A DNA stretch of 64,000 bases. It comes from Symsagittifera roscoffensis. Lineage: Eukaryota; Xenacoelomorpha; Acoela; Convolutidae. The stretch is from contig NC_087062.1 in the NCBI RefSeq assembly GCF_963678635.1, forward strand, positions 72,693,345 through 72,757,344, in the 5' to 3' direction. Under the pieces are notes generated by a model that was not told the DNA's origin, made no database searches, and saw only the letters and a list, made by a program, of their open reading frames with translations. Shown one piece after another: positions 23,003-36,500 of this stretch. A program made the translations under genes and the position numbers. Each line of letters opens with the position of its first letter. Position 1 is the stretch's first letter.

Positions 23003-23905
23003 ATGGGACTCATAGAAAGTTGGAATTTAAAGAATATTCGTGAAAATAGTTTTCAGAGTGTGGATTCGTGGCCGGGGGCGTTGCAAACCACCGAGAAACA
23101 CATCAGATGGTTGAAGATTGGCCCTGAGGCGGAAATGGGATTTCCCGTGAGTGAGGCTTACGGTCTGCCAGTAAAAGCAAAATCCTTGGTAGGATCAGCA
23201 ATGGCCAACCTATGTGGGAGCCACTATCCATTACAAATGGCGATGGTGGAGGTATCCAGCCAAAAGTTACTAGTGGACAAGGCCTTCTTGGTACTCAAGT
23301 GCGTACGACTGGCTCGAATGTCGCATCATTCACATAAGCTGTTGAGGAAGATCCTGGGAACGGTGCCAAGGGAACAAAGAGATGACTTGAGTGAAATCTG
23401 GGGAGAAGAACTCTTGAGTTTGGATGGCGAAAACACGAGTGACTTCGGGAGACAGAATACCATCGGGAAGCCAATGAACAGTCTCCCAGCACAGGAGGAA
23501 AATGATAAAACACACGAGAAGATGATGGAATTGGAAGCTCTGCTGGAAGCTTCGGGAGAACGCAATCTCCGAAGCATCGATATTATACATGGGGAATGCC
23601 CATGCCATTGCTTGGCACAGACAGTGTGGTACCCGGAGCACTCAAACCTCTGTTTAGTGTGGGACGTGGAAGAAATTCGGTCAATCGGATTACCCGATCA
23701 TCGGCAGAAGGTGACCGCCTTTGTAGTGAGTACGATGTTGGCGTTGCGATGGATCGAGGAGAATGTGACGAAATATCGGGAGTCGAAGACAGCAACTGCG
23801 GAATCGATATACGCTATTGATTATAGCAGGAGACTTGAGTTGTTTGAGACGGCGTTAAGGTATTCGCCATACCTATGGAGGTCAGGCACGTATGGAGCCG
23901 CATAA
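23003..23905 (+). CDS. ORF1 of the array cassette, intact copy in unit 3 (300 aa)
   Basis: Nearly identical to ORF1 of unit 1 (6241-7143), with one visible amino acid change near the start (E to D before SWPG). Start ATG 23003, stop TAA 23903-23905. Features and doubts are as described for unit 1. Confidence 0.5.
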   Translation: MGLIESWNLKNIRENSFQSVDSWPGALQTTEKHIRWLKIGPEAEMGFPVSEAYGLPVKAKSLVGSAMANLCGSHYPLQMAMVEVSSQKLLVDKAFLVLKCVRLARMSHHSHKLLRKILGTVPREQRDDLSEIWGEELLSLDGENTSDFGRQNTIGKPMNSLPAQEENDKTHEKMMELEALLEASGERNLRSIDIIHGECPCHCLAQTVWYPEHSNLCLVWDVEEIRSIGLPDHRQKVTAFVVSTMLALRWIEENVTKYRESKTATAESIYAIDYSRRLELFETALRYSPYLWRSGTYGAA

Positions 23906-24072
23906 GATTCTTCCCGTGGTTTCGAGCGACATTGGCATCTTGGTTGTATATGGTAACGAAAGACCACATGAAAAAACATAGTAAAGAATATCGACAGTTC
24001 CTGGCAGAGATAGGACCGGAAGCCTTCAAGAGACCTTTGCTAACCCATCGAAATGCAATCACGACAGGTTGA
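23875..24072 (+). pseudogene. ORF2, truncated copy in unit 3
   Basis: Same start and sequence as ORF2 of unit 1, but the Trp codon in ACAGGTTGGAAAAG has become TGA (24070-24072), leaving 65 residues. The downstream homologous sequence continues. Confidence 0.5.
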
Positions 24073-24101
24073 AAAAGAGTCGGTAGGGTGTCTAGAGATA
24101 A

Positions 24102-24380
24102 TACCAAAGCGAGAGAACCGATATTGGAGGAGCACTTGGCGAAGAACGTGAGCTTGAGCCTGCTCAATTCCTTTTGCTTGAACAGGGAATCAAAAGTGAA
24201 GCGTTTACCAAATCAGACAAAGAGGTTGCAAGAGCAGAGGGGTGGATGTGATCCTTTGAACAATTAAAAGCGTGGGAAGAGATCGTAATCAGCTCCGATG
24301 ATGAGGAAGCGCTGCTAAGGCAGATCACGGTGTCAAACTCATCAGGGCCTAGCACCTCGAAAATTAGGAATACGAAATTA
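24102..24380 (+). pseudogene. ORF3, broken copy in unit 3
   Basis: Carries the same CGA to TGA change as unit 1 (24249-24251). The usual terminal TGA (GAAATGAGC) is also lost (GAAATTAGC). Confidence 0.5.
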
Positions 24381-26004
24381 GCAGGGGGTTCAATGTGGAT
24401 TTCTTGAGTCATGAGAGGGAAGGGAATGGGCTCGAGTGTGAACTCGGATGAAATCTGAGGTCACGAAAAAGAAAATTTAACGAAACAAAATATTGTTATT
24501 AATATGCTATAATTATTATATAAATCAAATGCTGCATGACAATTTTCCGATTGGATAGGACAAAAGTAATTTTAATCATTAGCTTCAAAAGCGGAGATTC
24601 CAGGTGCAGGTCAATGCAAATTTTGATTGCTGTTTAGCGATAGTGTGACAAGTTTATATGGTTGTGAATTTTGGGGTGTAGATAAAGTTAAAATCTGCCG
24701 CCAACTTCTGTAAATAACCACTGGAACTGTATTTTGAGCACATCTCAGCATTCTGGGGACTCACTGGCAGACGGCAACACGCGATGAGGACATCGATCTT
24801 GAGTCCGGGGAGTATGTGCCAGTTGGTCATATTTGGGAGAAATACAAACAACGTAATTTTGGGGTGAAATGTAATTTTTCAAAAATTCGAATTGAGCTTG
24901 TCAAGCTCAACTTTCTTGCGACAACTGAAAATCTCAGAAATGCAAGATCAGAACAACCAAACTACAATCGCGGGAAAGTAGTTGAAAAAAGCAGCGGGAA
25001 ATTTCTATTCGCAATTTCCAGATATAAATCACACGAGAGTAGAGCTGTCCTATCCTGAAATAGGAAACAGAACGGTTGCGAAAGAAGAATACATTTATTC
25101 GGAGTGGACCAGAGTGAACCTTCGGTGGAAAGGCGGACAACCAAAGTCTCCTAGTGGTCCAACCAAAAACTTTAGTTCTCAGGTGAAAACTCATTTCCCT
25201 TGTTGGAATTTATTAATAGCAAACTTCTCAAGTTATTACATTTATGCTAGAGTCGCTAGTTAATTTAGTTACTCCAATTCTCAAGTGTGCTGTTATGTGA
25301 GTACCAAATTTAGTTTTCTAGAGTGTGTTTTATAATTATTATTTTGACGTACGGAGAGTTTTAGGTTGATCCATCTGAAATGGATCAAGGTTCCACTGTC
25401 TAACAAAAAAAAACTGTACGGACTGTTCCGACCCCATTTTTGGGTTTTGGCGTTCGCGTATTTTGGGTATTTTGAGACCTAAGTTTGGGGACGTTCTTAT
25501 TTTCTAGAGTGGGGGGGGGGGGGTTTTGGTAGTGGTTTTTAAGCTGTAACGAGGGTTTTAGTCTCATGTCGCAAGTGAACCGAATTGGCTCCGACCGTTC
25601 GAGGTAGAAAAACACATGAGATAGTGTCCCTGAATCTCGAGCCAATGGTTATAGGTCCTATTTTTCTTTAACCTCATATAAGACTTAAGTAGGCGACTGT
25701 TACATTAATCTAAACTTTTGACTTTATGAAACGTCAATGTGATTTTTTCAAATAGACATCAGAACAACTGTTTTGAGATTTTTACCTGACGGTTGGTTTG
25801 TAAAAGTCTTCTCTTACATTCTGATATCTAAGCTAGAAATTGGTGTACTAATAATTTTGTTGGCTTTAGTGTAAAATTTCTGATACCCAAATTTGGGTCT
25901 TCTCATCTTCTTTTCGCATTTTCTGCTTCTGCTTTTCCTTTTGCAAAATTCGATCTCTTTTTGCTGTCTCGGCTTTTGCACTGGTAGAATTGCAGTGAAG
26001 TCTC

Positions 26005-29000
26005 GGTGACTTCTGTTATAGTACATGTTCTGATATGTTAAAATAGGATGCGAGTCCTTATTCTATTTTACAGTCGCCGCTATAATAAATGAATCGAACC
26101 AATTTTCCATCAGCCACGATGAGTCTTTAGACGCCGACGTTCAAAACACCGGGAAACCATAATTGGTCCTGTTCTCTTGATTTGTAAAACAAACTGGTTT
26201 TGTATTCATTTTCCTGTGAAGTGAGAAACAGGCCGATTTCTCGTATTGCTGAGTAATTTAAGTTACAAAAAAATTTTCTCTCTAACTAAACAGAATAGGA
26301 ATTCACCGCATCTAAAATACAGTTTTAGCTGTTAAATATTATTATACGGTCTTTTAGATCGGGCACAGTGGGTTGACCTTGACATTGACCAGCCTAAAAT
26401 TAAGTTAAAAATAATAGCAAATAAAGATTTCCTAGCTACTGTCGTAAAAGTACCCCTCAAATCAAGGTCGCAGTTTTAAGTACGTTGAGCGCTCGCACTA
26501 AAAAAACTTAGACGAAAAAGTCGTAACGAAGAAAATTTTGAGCGTTTTCAAGGATTTCTAAAATTAAAGTTGACATTTTTAGATAACGAAGCAGTTGCAG
26601 AAAATAGTGATTTTAAAAAACAGAATTAAAGGCAAAAAATCAAAAGCTCAGTAATTGATTTTTGTTTGAGAGAACGAAAAATCAAAGTTAGAGTCGACTA
26701 CTTATCTCCAAATTATCCACATGTTTTCCATCCTTATGTATTCAATTAGGCTTTGGGAAAACTGAAAATTTTTTGCTGTATTTTAATTTTGGTGAATCGC
26801 TCCGCAAATTTTTCAGCAATCATAACTAAATAATAGTTTTTTTTAATCTAAAGGCAAGCTTTTGAGGACACAAGGTTATTGCTTTTTTGAAAGTTGTTTG
26901 TTTTTGGATAATATTCTTTTTTTTCGCGGTAGAAACCTAGATATTTTCATGGCACTGGTATCTCATTATTTCAGTTTCATATGAAAAGCAATAAAAAGCA
27001 ATTTACCTCCAGTTGATTCAGAAGTTTGTCATTCCTTGTCAAAAAAGTGAAGAACCGTTCACTTGAAAAATACTGGCAATAAATACCTGAAAAACCATTT
27101 ATCTGAAAAAATTATTTGAAAAATTTAATTTGAAAACCTGCGCACTTGAATTGTTCTAAACAATTTTTGTTTGATTGACTCCGAGTCGTTAAGGATTGAC
27201 TTTTGAATTTGTAACATATTTTTGTACATTTAAAAACATTTGCGAAATTTGCAAAATTTCATAATGATACCAGGTTGTGGCACTAGATAGGCGCTCAATT
27301 GGGTGTTTGTATATCTCTAAAATCCAGAGACAATTATTTAAACATGCTGAAAATTGTGAGAACGTTCAAAGATCAAGCATAAAAGATCAAAAGAAGAACA
27401 AAAGGAACGAACTTCTTAAAAAGTCAGCTCAAAAAACACAAAATACACAGTTTGGCCTCTCAATCTCAGCAAAATCCTTTAATTATCCGCAAATAAAAAC
27501 TAATCGAAAAAAGCTAGAGCTTTGTGAAAAGGTTTTGAAGAGTATAGTGACCCTTTTCATTGTGCTTGCAAGACATATTGAAATTATTGAAAAATGTCAA
27601 TATTGCTTACTGTTGGGCAGAGCTGTAAGATTTTTGACTGTTCCGTAAGGTAAAAACTTTAACCTTCATTTGAATTTTGAAAGCAAAAAAAATTGCAATT
27701 ACGAAACATACCTTTAGCTGATCTGAATACCTCTCACAGTTTTAAATAACAAATCACCGTAAGCTTAGATACTTCTCAAGCACAATAAGTTATCATAGTT
27801 TTTAAGTAATTTTTTGCATGCTTCGAGAAAATAGTGATTGTTTTGCTTTATAGAAGTCGTGCTTGTGCTTAAAACTCTATTGTTCGCTATAAAATTAGGT
27901 TCTTATGGCGATAGCATCTAATAGACATTATTTACCGAAACTCAATTGAAATCAAACAACTAAATATTTTTAAATATTTGAGCTCAACCAAATGACATTT
28001 TTCAGACCACGTGAGATTTTGCGTCAAATTCAGTTGGTGAAACGGAAAAATAAAATAGCGCAAAGTTTGTTTTTTAGGGAAGTTGAAGCTTAACCAATTT
28101 TTTGGAAGAACGGGTTCTTTTATCTTCCCCCATCTTCTGCAAATGACTAATTGAACTGTGGCAAACTTTATTGTTTTGATACTCATCCTTTTAAAACCGC
28201 TCGTTACACCATGAAATCGATGCCAATGGGAGAAAGGGTGAAGATCCGGCTAGTGAATGATTAGTTGATTTAACCTTGATTTGAAAGAAAAACAATTAGA
28301 GCCAGCGGTTGATGGTTGGGCTGTTCTTTCGGACTGTGCAAATCAATTTTAGCTGACCGTACGTAGAAACATCAACTGAAGGAAAAAGGAACTTTGAAGA
28401 ATGCCGCTTATATCACAGACGTATAAAAAGGATGGATATTTGTTAGTTTTTTTTGTAAAAGAGCAATGGAAATTTCGTGCTTGTAATGGGTTACTAAAGC
28501 GCGATATATATCGTGCGATATATTTATAAAGCAGGATATAAATCGTATTGGTGACTTCAGTTTTAGTACATGTTCTGATATGATAAAATAGGATGCGAGT
28601 CCTTATTCTATTTCACTGTCGCCGCTATAATAAATGAATCGAACCAATTTTCCATCAGCCACGATGAGTCTTTAGACGCCGACGTTCAAAACACCGGGAA
28701 ACCATAATCGTTCCTGTTCTCTTGATTTGTAAAGCATACTGGTTCTGTATTCATTTTCCTGTGAAGTGAGAAACAGGCCGAATTATCGTAGTGCTGAGTA
28801 ATTTAAGTTACAAAAAAATTTACTCTCTAATTAAACAGAATAGGAATTCACTGCATTGAATTACAGTTTTAGCTGCTAAACATTATTATACGGTCTTTTA
28901 GATCAGAAACAGCGGGCTGACCTTGACATTGACCGGCCTAAAATCAGGTTAAAAATAATAGCAAATAAAGATTTCCCAGCTACTGTCGTAAAAGTACCCC

Positions 29001-31018
29001 ACAAATCAAGGTCGCAGTTTTAAGTACGTTGAGCGCTCGCACTAAAAAACTTAGACAAAAAAGTCGTAAGAAAGAATTTTTTGAGCGTTGTCAAAGATTT
29101 CTGAAATTAAAAATGACATTTTTAGATAACGCAGCAGTTGCAGAAAATTGTGATTTTAAAAAACAGAATTAAAGGCAAAAAATCAAAACCTCAGTAAATG
29201 ATTTGTTGTTTGAGAGAACGAAAAATCAAAGTTAAAGTCGACTACTTATCTCCAATTTATCCACATGTTTTCCATCCTAATGTATTCAATTAGGCCTTGG
29301 TAAAACTGAAAATTTTTTTGCTGTATATAACTTTTGGTGAATCGCTCCGAAAATTTTTCAGCAATCATAACTAAATAATAGTTTTTTTTTAAACTTAAGG
29401 CAAGCTTTTGAGGACACAAGGTTATTGCTTTTTTGAAAGTAGTTGGTTTTTGGATATTATTCTTTTTTTCGCGGTAGAAACCTAGATATTTTCATGGCAC
29501 TGTTATCTCATTATTTCAGTTTCATATGAAAAGTAATAAAAAAGCAATTTACCTCCAGTTGATTCAGAAGTTTGTCATTCCTGCGCTTTCAAATAAGTGA
29601 AAAACCGTTCACTTGAAAAATACTGGCATTAAAAAACCTGAAAAACCAGTTATCTGAAAAAATTGTTTGAAAAATGTAATTTGAAAACCTGTGCACTTGA
29701 ATTGTTCTAAACAATTTTTGTTTGATTGACTCCGAATCGTTAAGGATTGACACTTGACTTTGTAACATACTTATGTACATTTAATAACATTTGCAAAATT
29801 TGCAAAATTCCATAACGAGACCAGGTTGTGGCACTAGATAGACGCTCAATTGGGTGTTTGTATATCTCTAAAATCCAAAGACAATTCTTTAAACATGCTG
29901 AAATTTGTGAGAACGTTCAAAGATCAAGCTTAAAAGGTCAAAAGAAGAACAAAACGAATGAATTTCTTAAAAAGTCAGCTCAAAACTCACAAAATACACA
30001 GTTTGGCCTCTCAATCTCAGCAAAATCCTTCAAACAATCGCAAAAAAAAATAATCGAAAAAAGCTAGAGCTTTGTGAAAAGGTTTTGAAGAGTATAGTGA
30101 CCCTTTTCATTGTGCTTGCAAGACATATTGAAATTATTGAAAAATGTCAATACTGCTTATTCATGGGCAGAGCTTTAAGATTTTTTAATGTTCCGTAAGG
30201 TAAAAACTCTAACCTTTAATTGAATTTTGAAAGCAAAAGAAAATGCAATTACGAAACATACCTTTAGCTGATCTGATTACCTCTCACAGCTTTAAACAAA
30301 AAATCACTGTAAGCTTAGATACTTCTCAAGCACAACAAGTTATCATAGTTTTTATGTACTTTTTGCATGCTTTGAGAAAATAGTGATTGTTTTGCTTTTT
30401 AGAAGTCGTGCTTGTGCTTAAAACACTATTGTTCGCTATAAAATTAGGTTCTTATGGCGATAGCATCCAACAGACCTTTTTTACCGAAACTCAATTGAAA
30501 TCAAAAAAATAAATAGTTTTAAATATTTGAGGTCAACCAAATGACATTTTTCAGACCACGTGAGATTTTGCGTCAAATTCAGTTGTTGAAACGGAAAAAA
30601 TAGCGCAAAATTTGTTTTTTTTTAGGGAAATTTGTTGGGGACTTTTATCTTCCCCCATCTTCTGCAAATGACTAATTGAACTGTGGCAAACTTTATTGGT
30701 TTTAACACTCATCCTTTTAAAACCGCTCGTTACACCATAAAATTGATGCCTATGGGAGAAAGGGTGAAGATCCGGCTAGTGAATGATTAGTTGATTTAAC
30801 CTTGATTTGAAAAAAAAAGAAACAATTAGAGGCAGCGGTTGACGGTTGGGCTTTTCTTTCGGACTGGGAAAATCAATTTTAGCTGACCGTACGTAGAAAC
30901 ATCAACTGAAGGGAAAAGGAACTTTGTAGAATGCCGCTTATTTCACAGACGTATTAAAAGGATGGAAATTTGTTCGTTTTTTTTTCTAAAAGAGCAATGG
31001 AAAATTCGTGCTTGTAAT
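26005..31018 (+). repeat. 2.5-kb tandem duplication inside type B, unit 4
   Basis: Same duplication as in unit 2, with copies from 26005 and 28550 and the same palindromic junction at about 28501-28549. Confidence 0.85.
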
Positions 31019-32135
31019 ATCGTCCATAAAAAAAGCTTAAGAACTGATTTAAATTGTTCGGAATGTAAATGAGACGAACAAAATTGTCTTATTAGGCTCA
31101 AAATGGGCTTTTTGCCTATTGTGAGGGTGTTGGGATAAAATGAAAAAAAAAAATTTCAAAAAAATGGATTTTTTAAAGTTTTTGTTGACAACAAATTTTT
31201 ATTTGATTGTGAACGGAAAATAGAAAAATCTTCTTTTTCATGAAACAAGTAGTGGTGGATTTATTTCCAAAGCGCAGCATCAAAAATTTTACCCCATAAT
31301 TTTTAAAGAATAGATGATCATCAAGGACCCTGTATCCGGGGCAGTGAAATTTCCAGTTGAAAGGAGTCTTGTTATAGTTGGTAATCGAGGCAGTTTTCAA
31401 CAAACAATTACGGGACGCTATCAAGTTGAACTTTAAAAAACCACATCACAACTGGTTTTTAAGAAACGTACGAAGTTGAAAAATGTGCCAAATTTTCTTT
31501 CTAATTTTTGTGAATCAGCCGCGCTCAGGCTTTTGTGAGATTTTAAGGTAATAGTGCCAGAAATTACAGATTGAGTTGCCAAATTTGCTATTGATCGCCG
31601 CAAAACTTGTACTTTTTTGTACTACCTTAAATTTTTTCAGCTGCTTGATGACTGAATTGAGGCTGAGACAAATTTTGTCGGAAATACTGAGTGCATGGAA
31701 GAATTTTTCCTTGTGAAAATGTGTGATATGGTTTTAATAATTTTATAAATCAAGAAATATATTATGATAACCAGGAAAATTTTGTACTTCAATTTTTGCA
31801 AAAAAAAGCTTCAAATACGTTAAAAACAGAATTTAATCGCCAAACAATTGACTAAATTGACCAAAATAAAAGCGAATAGAAGCTATTTTAATTGATTTCA
31901 AATGCACTGTAATTAATGTAAAATTTGTATAAAAAAGGATGGTAACCAATATTGTGTTCCAATTTGGCTGAGTGCAATATGGGAATCGAGTTTATTGATA
32001 ATGACTTAGGCCATTAAAGTCCATTATAATTTGCTTTTACTTTTATTAGATTCGGGATGTGTAAAGAGTTACACTCCAGTGACCTACTCAAACCAATTAG
32101 TGGGCATATCGGGTGCACAGTTTGGCCTCGTAATG
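27260..32135 (+). mobile_element. Inverted-terminus element with duplicated left end, unit 4
   Basis: Left ends are at 27260 (CATAATGATACC, one base off) and 29811; the right end is at 32135. The structure matches unit 2. Confidence 0.6.
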
Positions 32136-32202
32136 AAGATTTTAGCCACACAATTTTACTCCAGTCATCTGTGAAATAGATTTTCCGTAAATAAAAAAAT
32201 TG

Positions 32203-33070
32203 ATGGGACTCATAGAAAGTTGGGATTTAAAGAATATTCATGAAAATAGTTTTCAGAGCGTGGAGTCGTGGCCGGGGGCGTTGCAAACCACCGAGAAACA
32301 CATCAGAGGGTAGAAGATTGGCCCTGAGGCGGAAATGGGATTTCCCGTGAGTGAAGCTTACGGTCTGCCAGTAAAAGCAAAATGCTTGGTGTAATTGCCA
32401 ACCAGTAAATGCTAACCTATGTGGGAGCCACTATCCATTACACATGGCGATGGTGGAGGTATCCAGCCAAAGGATACTAGTGGACAAGGCCTTCTTGGTA
32501 CCCAAGTGCGTACGACTGGCTCGAATGTCGCATCATTCACATAAGCTGTTGAAGAAGATCCTGTGAACGGTGCCAAGGGAACAAAGAGATGACTTGAGTG
32601 AAATCTGGGGAGAAGAACTCTTGAGTTTGGATGGCGAAAACACGAGTGACTTCGAGAGACAGAATACCATCGGGAAGCCGATGAACAGTGTCCCAGCACA
32701 GGAGGAAAATGATACAACACAAGAGAAGATGATGGAATTGGAAGCTCTGCTGGAAGCTTCGGGAGAACACAATCTCCGAAGCATCGATATTACACATGGG
32801 GAATGCCCATGCCATTGCTTGACACAGACAGTGTGGTACCCGGAGCACTCAAACCTCTGCTTAGTGTGGGACGTGGAAGAACTTCGGTCAATCGGATTAC
32901 CCGATCATCGGCAGATGGTGACCATCTTGGTAGTGAGTACGATGTTGGCGTTGCGATGGATCGAGAAGAATGTGACGAAATATCGGGAGTCGAAGACAGC
33001 AACTGCGGAAACGATTTACGCTATTGATTATTGCAGGAGACTTGAAATGTTTGAGACGGCGTTAAGGTAA
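32203..33070 (+). pseudogene. ORF1 remnant, unit 4
   Basis: Same lesions as unit 2: TAG after EKHIRG, the GGTGTAATTGCC tract, TGA in CCTGTGAACGG, and an early TAA at 33068. The 166-codon distal part from 32570 stays open. Confidence 0.6.
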
Positions 33071-33081
33071 TCGCCATACCT

Positions 33082-33387
33082 ATGGAGGTCAGGCACGTAT
33101 GGAGCCGCATAAGATTCTTCCCGTGGTTTCGAGCGACATTGACATCTTGGTTGTATATTGTGACGAAAGACCACATGAAAAAACATAGTAAAGAATATCA
33201 AAAGTTCCTGGCAGAGATAGGACCGGAAGCCTTCAAGAGACCTCTGCTAACCCATCGAAATGCGATCACGACAGGTTGGAAAAGAGTCGGTAGGGTGTCT
33301 AGAGATAATACCAAAGCGAGAGAATGGATACTGGAGGAGGACTTGGCGAAGAACGTGAGCTTGAGCCTGCTCATTTCCTTTTGCTAG
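33082..33387 (+). CDS. ORF2 of the array cassette, intact copy in unit 4 (101 aa)
   Basis: ATG 33082, stop TAG 33385-33387. It differs from the unit 2 copy at a few residues (M to I in WLYIVTK, RN to QK near EYQKFLAE). Unrecognised basic protein. Confidence 0.4.
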   Translation: MEVRHVWSRIRFFPWFRATLTSWLYIVTKDHMKKHSKEYQKFLAEIGPEAFKRPLLTHRNAITTGWKRVGRVSRDNTKAREWILEEDLAKNVSLSLLISFC

Positions 33388-33587
33388 AACAGGGAATCAA
33401 AAATGAAGCGTTTACCAAATCAGACAAAGAGGTTGCAAGAGCAGAGGGGTGGATGCGATACTTCGAACAATTAAAAGCGTGGGAAGAGATCGTAATCAGC
33501 TTCGATGATGAGGAAGCGCTGCTAAGGCAGATCACGGTGTCAAACTCATCAGGGCCTAGCACCTCGAAAACTAGGAATACGAAATGA
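33309..33587 (+). CDS. ORF3 of the array cassette, intact copy in unit 4
   Basis: Open from 33309 (ATG 33324) to TGA 33585-33587. It matches the unit 2 copy apart from S to A and S to Y changes (ARAEGWMRYFEQ). Overlaps ORF2 in the -1 frame. Confidence 0.4.
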   Translation, partial: YQSERMDTGGGLGEERELEPAHFLLLEQGIKNEAFTKSDKEVARAEGWMRYFEQLKAWEEIVISFDDEEALLRQITVSNSSGPSTSKTRNTK

Positions 33588-36500
33588 GCAGGGGGCTCAA
33601 TGTTGGTTTCTTGAGTCTTGAGAGGGAAGGAAAGGCTCGAGTGTGAACTCGGATGAAATCTGAAGTCACGGAAAAAATTTTTTAACGAAACAAAATATTG
33701 TTATTAATATGCTATAATTATTATATAAATCAAAATGCTGCATGACCTTTTTCCGATTGGATAGGACAAAAGTAATTTTAATCATTAGCTTCAAAAGCGG
33801 AGATTCAAGGTGCAGGTATATGCAAATTTTGATTGCTGTTTAGCGATAGTGTGACAATTTTATATGGTTGTGAATTTTGGGGTGTAGATAAAGTTAAAAT
33901 CTGCCGCCAACTTCTGTAAATGACTACTGGAACTGTATCTTGAGCAACACTCAGCATTCTGGGGACTCACTGGCAGACGGCAACACGCGATGAGGACATC
34001 GATCTTGAGTCCGGGGAGTATGTGCCAGTTGGTCATATTTGGGAGAAATACAAACAACGTAATTTTGGGGTGAAATGTAATTTTTCAAAAACTCAAAATA
34101 AGCCTGTCAAGCTCAACTTTCTCGCGACAACTGAAAATCTCAGAAATGCAAGATCAGAACAACCAAACCAAATCGCGGGAAAGTAGTTGAAAAAAGCAGC
34201 GGGAAATTGCTATTCGCAATTTCCAGATATAAATCACACGAGAGTAGAGCTGTCCTATCCTGAAATAGGAAACAGAACGGTTGCGAAAGAAGAATGCATT
34301 TATTCGGAGTGGACCAGAGTGAACCTTCGGTGGAAAGGTGGACAACCGAAGTCTCCTAATGGTCCAACCAAAAACTTTAGGTCTCAAGTGAAAACTCATT
34401 TCCCTTGTTGGAATTTATTAGTAGCAAATTTCTCAAGTTATTACATTTATGCTAGAGTCGCTAGTTAATTTAGTTACTCCAATTCTCGAGTGTGCTGTTA
34501 TGTGAGTACCCAATTTAGTTTTGTTGAGTGTGTTTTATAATTATTATGTTGAGGTAAGAAGAGTTTTAGGTTGATCCATCTGAAATGGATCAAGGTTCCA
34601 CTGTCTAACAAAAAAAACTGTACGGACTGTTCCGACCCCGTTTTTAAGGGTATTTTTAGACCTAAGTATGGGGACGGTCTTATTTTCTAGAGTGGGGGGG
34701 GGTATTTTGGTAGTGGTTTTTTAAGCTGTAACGAGGGTTTTAGTCTCATGTCGCAAGTGAACCGAATTGGCTCCGACCCTTCGAGTTAGAAAAACACACG
34801 AGATAGTGTCCCTGACTCTTGAGCCAATGGTTATAGGTCCTATTTTTCTTTAACCTCATATTTAATTTAAGTAGGCGACTGTTACATTAATACAAACTTT
34901 TGACTTTTTGAAACGTCAAAGTGATCTTTTCAAATAGACATCAGAATAACTGTTTTGAGATTTCTACCTGACGGTTGGTTTGTAAAAGTCTTCTCTTACA
35001 TTCTGATATCTAAGCTAGAAATCGGTGTACTAATAGTTTTGTTGGCTTTAGTGTAGAATTTCTGATACCCAAATTTGGGTCTTCTCATCTTGTTTTCGCA
35101 TTTTCTGCTTCTGCTTTTCCTTTTGCAAAATTCGATCCCTTTTTGCTGCCTCGGCTTTTGCACTGGTAGAATTGCAGTGAAGTCTTGGTGACTTCGGTTT
35201 TAGTACATGTTCTGATATGATACAATAGGATGCGTGTCCTTATTCTATTTAACTGTCGCCGCTATAATAAATGAATCGAACCAATTTTCCATCAGCCACG
35301 ATGAGTCTTTAGACGCTGACGTTCAAAACACCGGGCTTAAAACTCTATTGTTCGCTATAAAATTAGGTTCTTATGGCGATAGCATCTAATAGACATTTTT
35401 TTACCGAAACTCAATTGAAATCAAACAAATAAATACTTTTAAATATTTGAGCTCAACCAAATGACATTTTTCAGACCACGTGAGATTTTGCGTCAAATTC
35501 AGTTGGTGAAACGAAAAAATAAAATAGCGCAAAGTTTGTTTTTTAGAGAAGTTGAAGCTTAACCAATTTTTTGGAAGATCGGGTTCTTTTATCTTCCCCC
35601 ATCTTCTGCAAATGACTAATTGAACTGTGGCAAAATTTATTGGTTTTGATACTCATCCTTTTAAAACCGCTCGTTACACCATGAAATCGATGCCTATGGG
35701 AGAAAGGGTAAAGATCCGGCTAGTGAATGATTAGTTGATTTAACCTTGATTTGAAAGAAAAAACAATTAGAGCCAGCGGTTGATGGTTGGGCTGTTCTTT
35801 CGGACTGTGCAAATCAATTTTAGCTGACCGTACGTAGAAACATCAACTGAAGGGAAAAGGTACTTTGAAGAATGCCGCTTTATTCACAGACGTATAAAAA
35901 GGATGGAAATTTGTTAGTTTTTTTTCTTCTAAAAGAGCAATGGAAGTTTCGTGCTTGTAATGGGTTACTAAAGCGCGATATATATCGTGCGATATATTTT
36001 TAAAGCACGATATACATCGTCTTGGTGACTTCACTTTTAGTGCATTTTCTGATTGGATAAAATAGGATGCGAGTCCTTATTCTATTTCACCGTCGCCGCT
36101 ATAATAAATGAATCGAACCAATTTTCCATCAGCCACGATGAGTCTTTAGACGCCGACGTTCAAAACACCGGGAAACCAGAATCGTTCCTGTTCTCTTGAT
36201 TTGTAAAGCATACTTGTTTTGTATTCATTTTCCTGTGAAGTGAGAAACAGGCCGAATTATCGTAGTGCTGAGTAATTTAAGTTATAAAAAAATTTACTCT
36301 CTAATTAAACAGAATAGGAATTCACTGCATCTAAATTACAGTTTTAGCTGCTAAATATTATTATACGGTCTTTTAGATCGGAAACAGCGGGCTGACCTTG
36401 ACATTGACCAGCCTAAAATCAAGTTAAAAATAATAGCAAATAAAGATTTCCCAGCTACTGTCGTAAAAGTACCCCACAAATCAAGGTCGCAGTTTTAAAT

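Larger units (their letters stand above)
16757..24318 (+). repeat. Array unit 3, type A (7.56 kb)
   Basis: Near-identical to unit 1 along its whole length, with single-base differences (for example 2914 C against 19675 T, and GAG/GAT in ORF1 codon 21) and homopolymer length changes, including a longer G run near 17930. ORF1 is intact. ORF2 and ORF3 carry stops. Confidence 0.9.
24319..33525 (+). repeat. Array unit 4, type B (9.21 kb)
   Basis: Near-identical to unit 2. It carries about 12 bp near 27030 (motif CATTCCTTGTC) that unit 2 lacks at about 10268, so unit 2 probably lost them. It shares the 2.5-kb internal duplication and the same ORF1 lesions as unit 2, so those changes predate the dimer duplication. 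Confidence 0.9.
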
